A program made the translations under genes and the position numbers. A stretch of 64,000 nt of DNA from positions 132,362,047 through 132,426,046 of the forward strand of contig OZ023269.1 in NCBI GenBank assembly GCA_964006375.1, in the 5' to 3' direction. Below the pieces are notes generated by a model. That model saw only the letters and a list, made by a program, of their open reading frames with translations, was not told the origin of the DNA and searched no databases. Shown here in pieces: positions 50,517-61,595 of the stretch (within the stretch, counting starts at the first letter, position 1; each line of letters opens with the position of its first letter). This DNA is from Tillus elongatus (Eukaryota; Arthropoda; Insecta; Coleoptera; Cleridae).

Positions 50517-50626
50517 CTGGCAACACCGCCTTGAACACGTTGGTGCGATCACCTATAAGTTAGGCAATAACGAGCATGGTCAGTACTTGGATGGGTGACC
50601 ACCTGGGAACACCGTGCGCTGTTGAA
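50517..50626 (+). pseudogene. 5S rRNA-like sequence
   Basis: GGCAACACCGCC at the start and GTGCGCTGTTGAA at the end are nearly complementary as in 5S helix I. Conserved parts: TGCGATCACC, AAGTTAGGCAA (box A region) and CAGTACTTGGATGGGTGACC then ACCTGGGAACACCG (box C). About 12 bases are missing in the 5' third compared with a normal ~120-nt 5S, and no T-run terminator follows. It could be a dead 5S copy or the head of a 5S-derived SINE. Confidence 0.75.
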
Positions 50627-51121
50627 TACCCTCGGAAGCCAATATGAAACCACTGATAATATTTGCCAATTAGGTTTAATTCGGGAAACAGCGACATTCA
50701 AATTGAGTTAGGTCTTTTAGTTAGCGACTTTTTTAAATAAAAAATATGCTTTTAACTCACAATTTTTTAAATTTAACTTGTTGCTAAACAATGCAGAAGA
50801 CATGAGGATTTAAGGTCACATTAAACTTACTTCTTCCAATATTTGTTGTCCACAGCATTCGTTTCAGAATCTTTGTTTAAATGCTACCAGTTTTGACGTT
50901 TCAGGTCGCCACTTTGAAGTTTTTAGAAGGAAAATCACAAAGTTTTCAAAATATTTCTATGGTACTTTTTATCTTTTTGCACCAAAAAATCAACGTTCGT
51001 CTGTAATATTTAACAGATTTTGTCAACCACATAATATTTTGGTTTTTTGACTTTCGGTGTGACTAATATTTTAATTCGTTTTTTCTTTAACTTGAAGATC
51101 TGAATTTTTGCATGTAATATA

Positions 51122-51500
51122 CGAGGGTAGATCAATTAATACTCGCGTTAGAAATGAAGAAGCAAGTTTTTCACAGTTTTTTTCCATGGTAATCTCCTTT
51201 TAGGTCTACCTTTTCAACGTTTCTTCCTCTTCTTTAATCCCCTCCAAAAAGTATGACATTCATTTCTTCAAAATACGCTTCCGTCTCGGTGATAACCTCC
51301 TCGTTTAAACTGATTTTCCCCGAGCGCTGTTTTCATATTGGAAAAATGAAAGAAGTTGCAGAGAGTCAGGTCGGGCGAGTACGGAGGGTGCGGCAAGATT
51401 CCGTAGCGGAATTCATGCGTTATCGTGAGGAAACAGCGCTTTTTCTTAGCCATCTGGGGCCGTATATTCTTCAATTTCTTATCGAATCGGTCCAATAATT
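51122..51500 (-). mobile_element. mariner remnant (C-terminal end)
   Basis: ACGAGGGTAGATCAATTAAT at 51122 is a typical mariner terminus. The adjoining minus-strand frame (51495-51268) encodes FLTITHEFRYGILPHPPYSP, then DLTLCNFFHFSNMKTALGEN. This is the third catalytic region of classic mariner transposases (HPPYSPDL.P.D.F.F). The rest is missing. Confidence 0.75.
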
Positions 51501-51639
51501 CACTGCAATGCTATCCCATGATCGTTCTTTCTTTCCACAAAAATCCATGGGGATTATTTCCTTCAAATCCCAAAAAATCATGGCCAGGACATTTTCGACC
51601 TCTCCTATGCCTTCTTCGGAGCAGATTTAACCGGAAAAG

Positions 51640-52320
51640 TTCCTTGTGGGTGCGGAGACTAACTAAAAGAATAGGCCCAAGGTAATTCTTGCCAGTCGTA
51701 AGAGGCGACTTATCGGAGTCAAACACTGACGGGGGTCTGGTCCAGGTGAGCCTGGAGACAGGAGGATATTTCTGGGGAGTGATGTGTACCCGGATTTCGA
51801 GGCCTCCATTGTGGGCTTAGAAACAATTGGCATCGCTTGGTTGTTACTCGGGAGCGGAGTTCCAGATGATACCGGCTTAGGTTGAGCGCTCGCGGGTGTC
51901 GTGTGTCCAGACGACCCGGCAGAGGTTGAGATTTCTGATGAGTAGTATACACCCGCAGTTTGAGGGGCCCCACTGTGTGCATCGAAACGGAGGGACGAAC
52001 TCGCTTGAGTAATGCTCAGGAGTGGGACTCAATGGGATGTCGCCTTAAGTCTAGCACTGGTGGGTGCCAGGTTTAGACGAACCCGGAGGAGATCTGAGAT
52101 TCCTAGAGGTGGATTACAACTGGAGATTGGATGTTGCTCGGGACTTTATGATACAAACCCTGACGGATGTCGGGTCCAGACGAACTCGGAGAGAGCTTAT
52201 CTCTCTTTGAGCTTCGAAACGGACAAGCGACTTCACTCAGATCGCCTGTCAAACAAACTTTCACTCTCAAGAATCGACTTCCACAGGGAGCTGGATTTTA
52301 TGGGTGAAATTTAAGCAATT
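51640..52320 (+). repeat. LINE 5' leader with degenerate tandem monomers
   Basis: GC-richer. It begins GACTAACTAAAAGAATAGGC and CAGTCGTAAGAGGCGACTTA, a leader also found at 61310. Diverged units of about 165 bp follow. A GGTCCAGG/GTCCAGACGA...CCCGG(AG)GAG core occurs near 51731, 51894, 52062 and 52164. No protein-coding LINE part is attached. Confidence 0.55.
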
Positions 52321-52944
52321 AGAAGTGATCCACAATAGACCTAAGGTCCGGTTGAAGGGACTGGAATAGCCCAATCATAATTAATCTAATCAAATAATGT
52401 GCCCGGAAAAATCCATTTTTTTGACTGAATTTTGGCGATGAGCAAGAGTGATGCCGTGAACCTGCCAGGCGGCTTAGCCGCTCTTAATCAAAACATGTGT
52501 ACGGCCACGTTTAAATTCGTTGAACCAATATCTTACGGTTGTCATAGATGGTAAACAGTCCTCATAGATAGCATACAAGTTTGCTTTATGTCTTCGCATA
52601 TTTGTCCATCCAAAAATTAAAAGCGAATTACGTATCGATATTGAACGTTTTCCATTTTATCGGAAAACACGAAACACGTGTGATACAACTGGCTGACAAA
52701 TAAAAACTAACCAGTGAATCAGTCTGCAATTTAGTAATGGTGCCGTTTGACAAATGAGAGTACACGACGGTAATGCCAACTTCCCTTAGTAACGCCTTCG
52801 TAATGTCTTCAAACACGGATACTAAAAAATGTTTCAATAGAAAACCTACAATTTTTGCGGAAAACTGGTCTGATTTTCCCGACTAAGGAACTTACAGAAG
52901 CTATTTACAAAAGGAGTGCGCGTGCCAAGTTTAATTAAAATCGA

Positions 52945-53286
52945 TATAGGTGATCACAAAAAACTGCAAAAGTGTGACAACTACAAGAGCTGCATATTTT
53001 GGAATGAGTTTTCTTCCAGATTTCCGTTTCTTGCATCAGAAATTTCACATTTCAATATAGAGGGTGTTATTTTTGAAGCAATAAAAGAGTTCAGTTTCTT
53101 TAACTCCGGTTCTGGATTTTGGAATTTCTATGAATATTATGATAATAAAACTACAAATTCTGGAATTAATATACAGACTGGTTAAAAAGTTGTGTCAAAA
53201 TAAATGTTTCACAGAAATCAACTGAACACCATGTATAAAGAGGGCTATCAGAGTTACAATTTCCAGTTTTTTGTGATCACCTTGTG
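52945..53286. mobile_element. small MITE with inverted ends
   Basis: Left end AGGTGATCACAAAAAACTGC (52948) and right end AGTTTTTTGTGATCACCTTG (to 53286) are inverse over about 19 bp, 335 bp apart. TA precedes the left end. The inside is open in one frame (to 53185) with no recognised domain. Confidence 0.65.
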
Positions 53287-53394
53287 TACTGCACATATGG
53301 TTATGCTATGTGTATTTCGCTCAGAATGATCCTGTAGATTCTGGAACCGCTACCGAAACTGCTTCACCACCAGGCTAATAATAATAAGGGAACT

Positions 53395-53531
53395 AGAAAA
53401 CGACCAACTGGTTGATTTATCATTCGTCAGTCGGTTAGAAGACCGATCGATTGGGAGGATAAATGACCGACTGATTGAACATTTGAATGACCGATCAATT
53501 AAAGTGTTAAATATCCGATCGTTTGAACGGT
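53395..53531. repeat. short tandem repeat with GACCGATC cores
   Basis: Four or five diverged units of about 24-36 bp contain GACCGATCGATTGG, GACCGACTGATTGAAC, GACCGATCAATTAAAG and CCGATCGTTTGAACGG. They are similar in style to the satellite at 54654. Confidence 0.65.
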
Positions 53532-53689
53532 AATATGTTTCATTGTCTAAAAACAGTTATTTAAAATATTCCTAAACTTAAAGGGAGCAAACGGCAAAAA
53601 TACAATTGCATTTCCATATTTTTTATTATTTTATATGCCATATAGGATCGGATGTCTAGTCCAGCGTTTGTTTCAACATCAATTAGTTG

Positions 53690-53940
53690 CTGTACTGGCG
53701 AGGTCTAATTGGAGCGAAACCGGTCTACGGTTCTAATTACGGTGAGAATGCACCTACCCGTACATACTTTGTCCCTATATTAGGGTAGAAATGGGCCAGG
53801 GCTGACAATTTTCTAAATTGTTAGTTAGTTGTATACAGTCTCTTTTTTTTTTACACTTTGTGTTATTTGGAACTGGCGTGACAAGATACTACTTGGTTCC
53901 GCAACTAGGTGGCGGCACGTGCTTCGTATCGTACATCTCA
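53690..53940 (+). mobile_element. single-arm relative of the foldback element
   Basis: ACCGGTCTACGGTTCTAATT, TACATACTTTGTCCCTATAT, TAGAAATGGGCCAGGGCTGA and ACTTGGTTCCGCAACTAGGT match the right half of the foldback at 45425-46125. Confidence 0.8.
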
Positions 53941-54123
53941 CTTAATGTTTAACATCAAGATGAAACAGATAGTATTTCAGATATTTTTTTTGGAAAAGAA
54001 TATTGCTTTATTGAGTTATTCGAACGCCATATAGAATATGTATTGCTCTAAAAAACTCAAATGTAATCTATGTTGTGAATTATTTTTATTTGGACTACTC
54101 AGTTCAAAATGGCGGCCATTTAT

Positions 54124-54489
54124 TTATTTCTTTTATTATTTTTTTGCACTTTGACGTCGGTCTATTTCCACGACTATGGCCAATCACCAATTCCAGGGAG
54201 CAGTTTCACTTCACTATCCTGGAAATTTTGCCGACCCCTTGCCTTTCTGTGAGGAGCGTAGGAATGGTTAACATGCCCAACGTTGCATGGACACGGGACC
54301 GACGGCTTTACGCCCCATCCAAAGGGCGAAACGTTCCGACATTCAACTTGCTCAAATATAATGTCACAACCTCGGTTGATGTTAATTTTACAGTGTGTAC
54401 TGAAAAAGTGAAAGCGGAACCCTGGGAAACGACCCCAGTACCCTTCGGTTCAGAGGCACACGTTCTTACCCCTGGACCACCGGGGCTCT
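54124..54489 (-). mobile_element. tRNA-derived SINE with target-site duplication
   Basis: The minus strand starts GAGCCCCGGTGGTCCAGGGG (box A) and has box B-like GGGGTCGTTTCCCAGGG. The body includes CGGAACGTTTCGCCC and GGGGCGTAAAGCCGTCGGTC. It ends in an A-rich tail at 54124-54150. Direct repeats of the 16-bp palindromic AAATGGCGGCCATTTA flank it at 54108-54123 and 54490-54505. The 138-codon open frame across it on the plus strand is accidental. Confidence 0.82.
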
Positions 54490-54653
54490 AAATGGCGGCC
54501 ATTTAAAAAATATATCATTTAAATTACAATCACAAAATAGAAGTTGCTTCAAACAGAACATGATTTTGTTCTAGTAGCAATGGATCTTTATTTGACAATC
54601 TAAACATATTCTAAATGATTGAGAGACCGGGTTCCCATATAAACTATAACTGT

Positions 54654-55390
54654 TCGGTCGGTTAACCGGTTTTTTGCAACTTTCAAGTCTGCATGACTTA
54701 CAAAATAGACCGGTTTTGAAAAAAGATTAATTTTAATATAAATGACTGGTTTTTGGTCATAGCCGCGCTTTTTCCTTCAAGTCATGACCGGTCGATCGGT
54801 TAACCAGTTTTCGTTTGCAACTTTCAAGTCTCAATAACTTACAAAATCAACCAATTTTTAACGGCGATTAATTGATAATCTAAATGACTAGTCGGTGGTT
54901 TTTGCTTATTTATAACTGCGGTTTTCGAATTAAATTATGACCGGTCAGTCGGTTGACGATTTTTCGTTCTCAAGTTTTAAGTCTGAATGACTTACAAAAT
55001 GGATCGGTTTTGAGAAATGATTAATTGATGTCCTAAATGACTAGTCGACTGGTTTTTCAGTATTTTTAACTGCGGTTTTCGAATTAAATTATGACCGGTC
55101 AGTCTGTTGACCATTTGTCGTTCTCAAGTTTTAAGTCTGAATTACTTACAACATGGATAGGTTTTGAGAAATGATTAATTGATGTCCTAAATGACTAGTC
55201 GACTGGTTTTCGAGTATTTATAACTGCAGTTTTCGCATTAAATTATGGCCGGCCCGTTCGTTAACTTGTTTTCGTTAGTAACTTTCAACTCTGAACGACT
55301 TACTGGTTTTTAAAAACGATTTCGTTTACGCGTCTCCATTACCGTGGTTGCATCAAATTATGACGGTTAACCGGTTTTCGTTCCCCGCAC
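54654..55390. repeat. ~153-bp tandem satellite, about five units
   Basis: Units start at a GACCGGTC-like core near 54654, 54786, 54940, 55093, 55248 and 55361 (the last incomplete). Shared parts: GGTTAACCGGTTTTCGTT, CAAGTTTTAAGTCTGAATGA, CTTACAAAATGG, GATTAATTGATGTCCTAAAT, GACTAGTCGACTGGTTTTT and AACTGCGGTTTTCGAATTAA. Units 3 and 4 are most alike. Confidence 0.85.
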
Positions 55391-56148
55391 AATTTAAAAA
55401 CGCAATGAAAAGAAGCGAAAGAAGCAGTACAAAAAATATGTGTATTCTAAAGCTTTGTTTGTTTATAAAGCTTGAGCTTAATACAAAAGAGAAACATGTT
55501 TTAGAAGGCAAATCGAATATTTTTGAGTTTATCAAATTTTTAATTTCCTACCAACACTCGATACTTTGATCATTTAATAAAAAGTTTTTTTCACTAAAAT
55601 AGGATATTTTCATTTGACAATTACAGCTAAAACTTTGTTAATTTATAAAAAAAAAACATTTTATGAGAGAGTTTTCGGAAAACTTTTAAATTTCTTTAGG
55701 TCTTCCTAAACTTTGTATAACTGGCAACACTGACAAAGCTGTTATTTCATTTTGCTCATTCTGTGGGAACATTCTGTTGCTATGGTCCGTGCAGAATGCC
55801 GACTATCACAGGCCTCCTCTGGTCAGCGAGTTCCCCTATCACTAACAAGGCTGCCAAACTTATTTCGATAAATTACAAAATTCTAAGCGCAGAAACCCGT
55901 ACAATATTCACTGCAAAATTTTACATATTATAATCCAAAATTTAACAGACAATTCAATCTAACTTAAAAAAAACTGACAAAAGGAAACTTGTAAGAATCT
56001 GGGAAGTTTTACACCGATTTGGATCAAAAGGCGCTCTAAACGTACTAGCAATTATAACCTGTCAAACGGCCATGTTCCTATTGAAATCGGAAATACCTAC
56101 GATGGGCTACACATACAGTACGCGTCTAAAGTGTAGAATAAATTAAGT
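55391..56148. other. AT-rich stretch, no features
   Basis: No gene is recognised. Short open frames at 55348-55569 match nothing known. Confidence 0.45.
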
Positions 56149-56149
56149 A

Positions 56150-56280
56150 AAAGCCTGGACGCAGCAAGTGCATTACGGTAGTGAATTTTCATAGAAATGA
56201 CCTAGTACCAAACATTTTCTTAATAAAATGTTTATAACTTTTTTTTGTGGGATAGAGATCTAAATTTTGGTATGTAGTTT

Positions 56281-56366
<86 letters not shown>

Positions 56367-56905
56367 GTATTAACAAAGCTATGACAACCACATTTAGCAG
56401 CGAGATTTAGGTTGTAAAAAACAAACTCTGCACCAAAATTAAGGTTTCTATGTGAAAAGAAAAAAAGTTATAGGCACTTAATAAAGCAAAATTTTTGTGC
56501 CACTTAGTCAGAGAAGACGCAATAGCAAAATATTGTATGTGTTAAGCAAAATCTATTAAATATTACAGACATCGTTTATCTTTTCATGGCGCAAAAAGTG
56601 CAAGAAGTACCAGAAAGATTACTTTGAGAATGTCAAACTGGAGATTTGAAACGTGGCAACTAGTTTAACTATTCCTGTTTATGAATGGATCCCATTGATG
56701 GAACATTTTTAAATGAAATTAAGGTTTCAATAGATTTTCGTGCAAACAAATTATTTTATTTTCAATTTTAATTACTGATTAGGTATATAATTTGAATTTT
56801 ATGTATACTTTTAGCAGAATTTTGTGTAAAAAATATTTAGCCAAATTTGATGCCTGCTTTCATTAAAAAATACATATCTGCTATTAAAAATATTTTATGA
56901 AAATA
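56150..56905 (+). mobile_element. interspersed family, rearranged copy p
   Basis: 5' end GCCTGGACGCAGCAAGTGCA, TTACGGTAGTGAATTTTCAT. A TA array at 56284-56363 lies at an unusual place, right after TTTGGTATGTAGTTTACAA. Then a reverse piece of the large form (GGCACTTAATAAAGC ... AAAAAATATTTAGCCAAATT) runs up to the broken end of LINE D3. Confidence 0.65.
56284..56363. repeat. (TA)n microsatellite
   Basis: About 80 bp of TA. Confidence 0.97.
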
Positions 56906-58421
56906 TGGTAGATCTGTTGGGGGCAGCAGGTGGAGGAACTATGGAAGAAAGCTACCCTGAGCAGTGCAGATATCTATAAAAGAGAGGTCACCAACGGCAC
57001 GTCATTAGGCAAGAGATGGCAGCCTTTGGGTGAGGGTAGGGTCACCGATGAGACGTATAGCTCTCTTCAGGATAGCGAGTGTAGCTGCACCCCAGGTGTG
57101 GGAGCAGCATCGCGGTTTGGGCTTATTTATGAAGTATATAAGGTATAGAGATTAGCTGGTGAAAAGTATTTGCGAGCCCGGAATAGGAAACCTAATTTCT
57201 TAGCAGTTGCTTCTGAAATTGATGTGACATGTTGGTGCCAATCGAGATTTCGATCCACAGAAATGCCAACAAGTGAAAAGGACTCATTACTTTGAATAAC
57301 TTGGTTGTTCATTGTGATGGGTCTAGGGCTGGTGTATCACTTATGAGATAGAAAGCAAGATGTACAAGATTTCTACTTCGCCAGTCTAATATTTTTTGGA
57401 AATCCACAGAGACAGAATCCTCCATGAGTCTGCGATCCTCATATAATTTGGCTAAAGAGACAGGCTTAGAATATTGTATATTTGAGTGGAGGGTGCTGTC
57501 GTCCGCGTAACTGTGAACTGGGTTGGATGTGCTAGAGAGGAGGTCATTGATGGGGAGAAGAAACAAAGTAGGGGCTAAAGCTGAACCTTGAAGGACTACT
57601 ACATTAATTAGATACAATTTAGAGGAATGGCCATCTACGACAACAGAAACGCTCCGGTTGGAGAGGTACAGAGTTTTGGTGGTAGGCCATAGACCGGAAG
57701 TTTATTAAACATCGATGCGTGCCAGACCTGGTCGAATGCTTTGGATATGTCTAGAGCGACAATCTGGGATTCACCGTGTAGTTCCATAGACTTGTTCCAA
57801 GAATGGGTGACAAAGAAAAGGAGGTTGGCAGTTGATCTGCGCTGACGGAGTACATACTGCCTGTCGTGGATTAGATTGTGTTTTTCAACAAATTTTAGTA
57901 ATTCGGTGTTTATATACTTTTCCATCACTTTAGAGACGATTGAAAGGAGAGAAATAGGCATGTAGTTGCTAGGAAGCGTTTTATGCCTTTATTGTAAGAT
58001 GTCTGAAACAGCGCGTCAGGACAGGAGCAAGTTGTGGTGCGCATTTTTTGAGAACAATTGCTGGGATCTCGTCAAGGCCAGATGCTTTCCTGGTATTAAG
58101 AGAAGAGAGCATATTTCGTACCTTTTTAGTTTTGTAAATGATATCCGTCATTTTATGCGCGACATTGGAGACTGTTGGTGGTTGAAAATTTGGAGGTGGG
58201 TTGACAGTAGAATTGCCGGCGAACAACGAGGCAAAAAGTTCAGCATTGCCCAGGGCGGTAGAAACAATTTCATCCCCTGAGACAAGAGGTGGGAACGTGC
58301 TCTTGCAGAAATTATTCCCAATAGATTTAGCAAGAGTCCAGAAGGGTTTGCTGCCGTTGGAGTTTGAGAGGACTTTGTTTTTGATGTGGTTATTAAACAA
58401 GTTTTTCGCCTTAGAAAGAAA
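56906..58421 (-). mobile_element. LINE family D, copy D3
   Basis: Minus strand. It runs from the linker (FNNHIKNKVLSNSNGSKPFW) through RT to CSEELSS...PPAAPNRST-like sequence, where it stops abruptly at 56906. The last ~80 codons and the 3' UTR are missing. It shares a ~55-bp deletion (around 57985) with D4. It is bounded at 58421 by a foldback element. Confidence 0.85.
57309..58400 (-). pseudogene. LINE D3 reverse transcriptase
   Basis: Three overlapping frames. 58400-57981 has RKASGLDEIPAIVLKKCAPQ. 57961-57635 has ISLLSIVSKVMEKYINTELL, YVLRQRRSTANLLFF and QIVALDISKAFDQVWH. 57617-57309 has LAPTLFLLPINDLL and VHSYADDSTLHSNIQY. The YADD box is intact but motif B is partly deleted (VVVLQGSALAP). 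Not functional. Confidence 0.85.
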
Positions 58422-59267
58422 CTATACGAAAGGTTGGCCAAGTTGGAATTTTCATCTATTGTACTAGAGGTCCAACAAAATCGCAGCCGAATGTGCCAGA
58501 AAATAGATTTGCAATGTAATCCAATCAATATAAAACGGCGATTTAATCGCAAGACAGGAGCAAAAGTCGGTCATTTATGAAATTCAAGAGAGCGGGTGGC
58601 GTTGCGGCGACAGCAAAACAGCGAACTACAAACCAAATGACAGAATAAGAGATGTGTCAGAGATTAAAAGGGCAAGGGAAGCCACAGAACAGCCATCTTG
58701 ATATCCATCATAATTCTGGCCATAGAAAATTCATAGAGTTTGGTAGCACTAGTTCACTAGATGAATACTGATGCGAAGATTTTACATCCCTCATGTTTTG
58801 GAGTGGAACAATATGTCTTAGAAGAAAATGAGATTTTTATACATGTCAAATGCTCCAATGGTGAAGTTTTGAACTTATCCAACACTGACATAACGAACTT
58901 TCCTTCACTGTACAATCATGTAGTAAATTAGTGCTAGAAAACTCGATGAATTTTCTATGGCCAGAGTTATGATGGATATGAAGATGACTGTTCTGTGGCT
59001 TCGCTTCCCTTGCTCTTGTAGTTTCTCACATATCTCTTATTCTGTCATTTGGTTGTTAGTTTTCAGTTTTTCCGACGCAGGAGCGTCACCCGCTCTCTTG
59101 AATTTCATAAATGGCCCACTTTTGCTTCTGTCTTGTGATTAAATCGCTGTTTTATATTGATTGGATTACATTGTGAATCGATTTTCTGACGCATTCGGGT
59201 GCGATGTTGTTGGACCTCTGGTACAACAGATAAAAATTCCAACTTGGTCAACCTTTCGTATAGTTTT
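58422..59267. mobile_element. foldback element (~845 bp, ~330-bp arms)
   Basis: The left arm 58422-58745 begins ACTATACGAAAGGTTGGCCA, AGTTGGAATTTTCATC. The right arm 58935-59267 ends with the inverse AATTCCAACTTGGTCAACCT, TTCGTATAGT. Inner landmarks on both sides: GAAATTCAAGAGAGCGGGTG / CACCCGCTCTCTTGAATTTC and TCATAATTCTGGCCATAGAA / TTCTATGGCCAGAGTTATGA. The loop is about 190 bp and has no recognised gene. Confidence 0.85.
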
Positions 59268-60370
59268 GACTTCAATTTTCAATAATCGAAAAGTAAGTAC
59301 AGATGCCATTTTGTTTTATTGGTTCACTTCACAAATTTTAAACTCCTTATGAGTTCTCATGGGGTTTTTGCTTGACTGTGTAGCCGCCTGTTACGTTTTT
59401 GCTTTGTCAGTTTACTCCACAGGTTTTCAGTGTTTAATTTCACAATTGATTTTACACTTTGTCATTAATTTATTTTGCTTTAGTTCTGATAGTGTTAACC
59501 TGCTTTGATCGCATGTTTTTATTGTATTGTAGCTTTTAGCTTGTTTAGTTGTAGCCTGTAGTTTTTTACTGTAACTTTCTTGGCTCTTTCGGTAGATTTT
59601 AACCTATTTACTGTTTAACTGTAGATTTTTAACCTTGACGATTTCTGTAGCGTTTGTCTTGAGATCATTGTGATTTAACCGGCACAATTTCCTACCAGAA
59701 AACAACGTTTTCTGAGAGACCTTTTTATTGTATTTTAGATTTGCCCCTGAGGATGGCTACTAGTTAGCCGAAACGCGTAGGGATTTGAATAAAATTTACT
59801 GTCTGGATCAGAAGCCTTTCATTGAGTATTTAATTATCTCTATCCCAGACTGTGTAAAGCTTAGGAGTGTATTCCTGTTTAAAAATTTGGGGGTTGCAAC
59901 TGTTGATCGAAGGGGGTTAAATGTAGTGGTGACATTTTTAAATCTAAAATTGACGTGTTTCAGGATTTTTTATAAATGTATACAATAATTGAGATAGTGA
60001 CTTTATTCCGTCTGGCTGTTCCAGACTGTACTTTTTTAGCAAACTAAGAAAATCCTTACCAAAATATATTAGACTTATGTCCGGTTTTACTACATAGTAA
60101 CTATACTTAATCAGTTGTTTCTGATGAAGCTATACTAGTTTGTTAATATGACTTGATAAATAAAAAGCGTTTTTAATTAGAAGACATATCAAATAAGATG
60201 TGCTTAACGCCCAGACTCTCTGTTATTTTTGGTTTTTGGGTTGATTTTGCTTTGTGTTTCATGTGTTTTACTGCTTGTAAGTATACTATCTAACCAGTGT
60301 AACTGTATGCCTATCAAATTAGTTTTTAATTAAACAACTATTCAGTATGGATTTTAAGAAATTCTTGTAA
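59268..60370. other. stretch with a GAAAC-core motif, no gene
   Basis: CCTGAGGATGGCTACTAGTT, AGCCGAAACGCGTAGGG at 59747-59783 resembles a hammerhead-type core and is followed by GAATAAAATTTAC. The rest is unremarkable. Confidence 0.45.
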
Positions 60371-61290
60371 AATTATGAAAACTACACCTTGTGACAACAA
60401 AGCATTCTTATCTGCAGATTTGCATAGCGCTTATAGACCACCAGCTCTCCGGATCTCGAGAATTGCCGTTTTCAGACTGCTGTTGCCCTTGTTCTCGTTA
60501 TTCCTGCTGTTGTTTACCTGCTGCCTGGTGCCTCGTGCCTCCTGCTTGCCTGCAACTCGACATTCGCACACTTGATTCCACTATTTGCACACACACAGTC
60601 CACTAAAATCTTCCGGCGTTGCGAAATTTGGCTAAAACTCTGTTATAATAGTGACAATATAGCGGTAACCAATATGATGTGTTTTGTCATAATTTAATTT
60701 ATTTCGTAGGTACATGCCTTGAAAAATAGAGCACCCAGTGTCTTTTTCAAGAATGTCAACACAAAAATGCATATTTTAGAAATAATATTATTACCAGGGC
60801 CTCAAAAGATGAATACCTATATTTGAAACACAATAATGAAGCACATAATGACTTACAGGAAAATAAGTCATGTTCATGAAGTTAATAATCAAAAACTATA
60901 TGCAAATCTTAGGGCAACTACTTTCCAACACACTGTAAACAATGTATTACAAATTCAATGCGCAAGAGTGCTATCCTCGGAACCGCATAGAAAATTAATT
61001 AAATGGGGAAATATTTTGCCGATTTTCTGCTTGTTTCATATTCTATGCAAGAATGCAAGGCACTTAAAATCATTTTTAAACTATTAAACAATGGTTAAGC
61101 CAAAAATGATTTCCACCAATTAACAAAAAACAAAATCATCTTATGTCCCACCAATACTTCACTTTTCTAGTCTTGGCAAAAAATATAGGTAGAAATTGCA
61201 CCACCAGCTCTTTTCCTTCCCTGGTTTGAAATGATAGAGCATTCGCTGTATAGTCAAAAGAACGACTGATCTATTGGCTGGTGCATTTGT
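60371..61290. other. unrecognised stretch
   Basis: Frames at 60375-60606 are open with a hydrophobic LLLPLFSLFLLLFTCC run in a CT-rich patch (60440-60550). No start context, splice or homology supports a gene. Frame 60836-61085 is also unrecognised. Confidence 0.4.
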
Positions 61291-61294
61291 ATTC

Positions 61295-61455
61295 CCCTGT
61301 GGGTCCGGGGACTAACTAAAATAATAGGCCAATGGTTACTCCTGCCTGTCGTACGAGGCGACGAATCAGTCAAGCAGGTGGCAGTGGATTTTTTCACGCC
61401 CGAGGAGGTACCACCCCATACATCAAGGGTGAAGTCCCAACAGACGCATACATTT
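61295..61455 (+). repeat. isolated LINE 5' leader fragment
   Basis: GTCCGGGGACTAACTAAAAT, GCCTGTCGTACGAGGCGACG, then AAGCAGGTGGCAGTGGATTT, TTTCACGCCCGAGGAGGTAC. It matches the leader of the LINE at 9739-9600 (minus) and the start of 51640. No downstream LINE sequence follows in the same orientation. Confidence 0.6.
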
Positions 61456-61595
61456 CAGAATATTCGTTCAAAAGCCACCAATTTTGACATTTAATTGTGA
61501 TAAAATAAACATTTGCTTCTCGATTTGCGATCGGTGAATATTTCAACAACACACCACGAGGACTCACAGCCTAAACACTATCGTACCGTGGGTGT

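Noticed and set aside
54075..54491. 138-codon open frame as a host gene
   Set aside because: It spans a SINE with target duplications. The protein matches nothing and is explained by the repeat.
54654..55390. CRISPR array
   Set aside because: The units are ~153 bp, diverged, without short constant repeats and unique spacers, and the genome is eukaryotic.
59748..59783. Active hammerhead ribozyme
   Set aside because: There is an extra base next to the conserved core, and helices I and III are not evident.
60375..60606. Small secreted or membrane protein gene
   Set aside because: The hydrophobic stretch comes from a CT-rich patch, with no splice, start-context or homology support.
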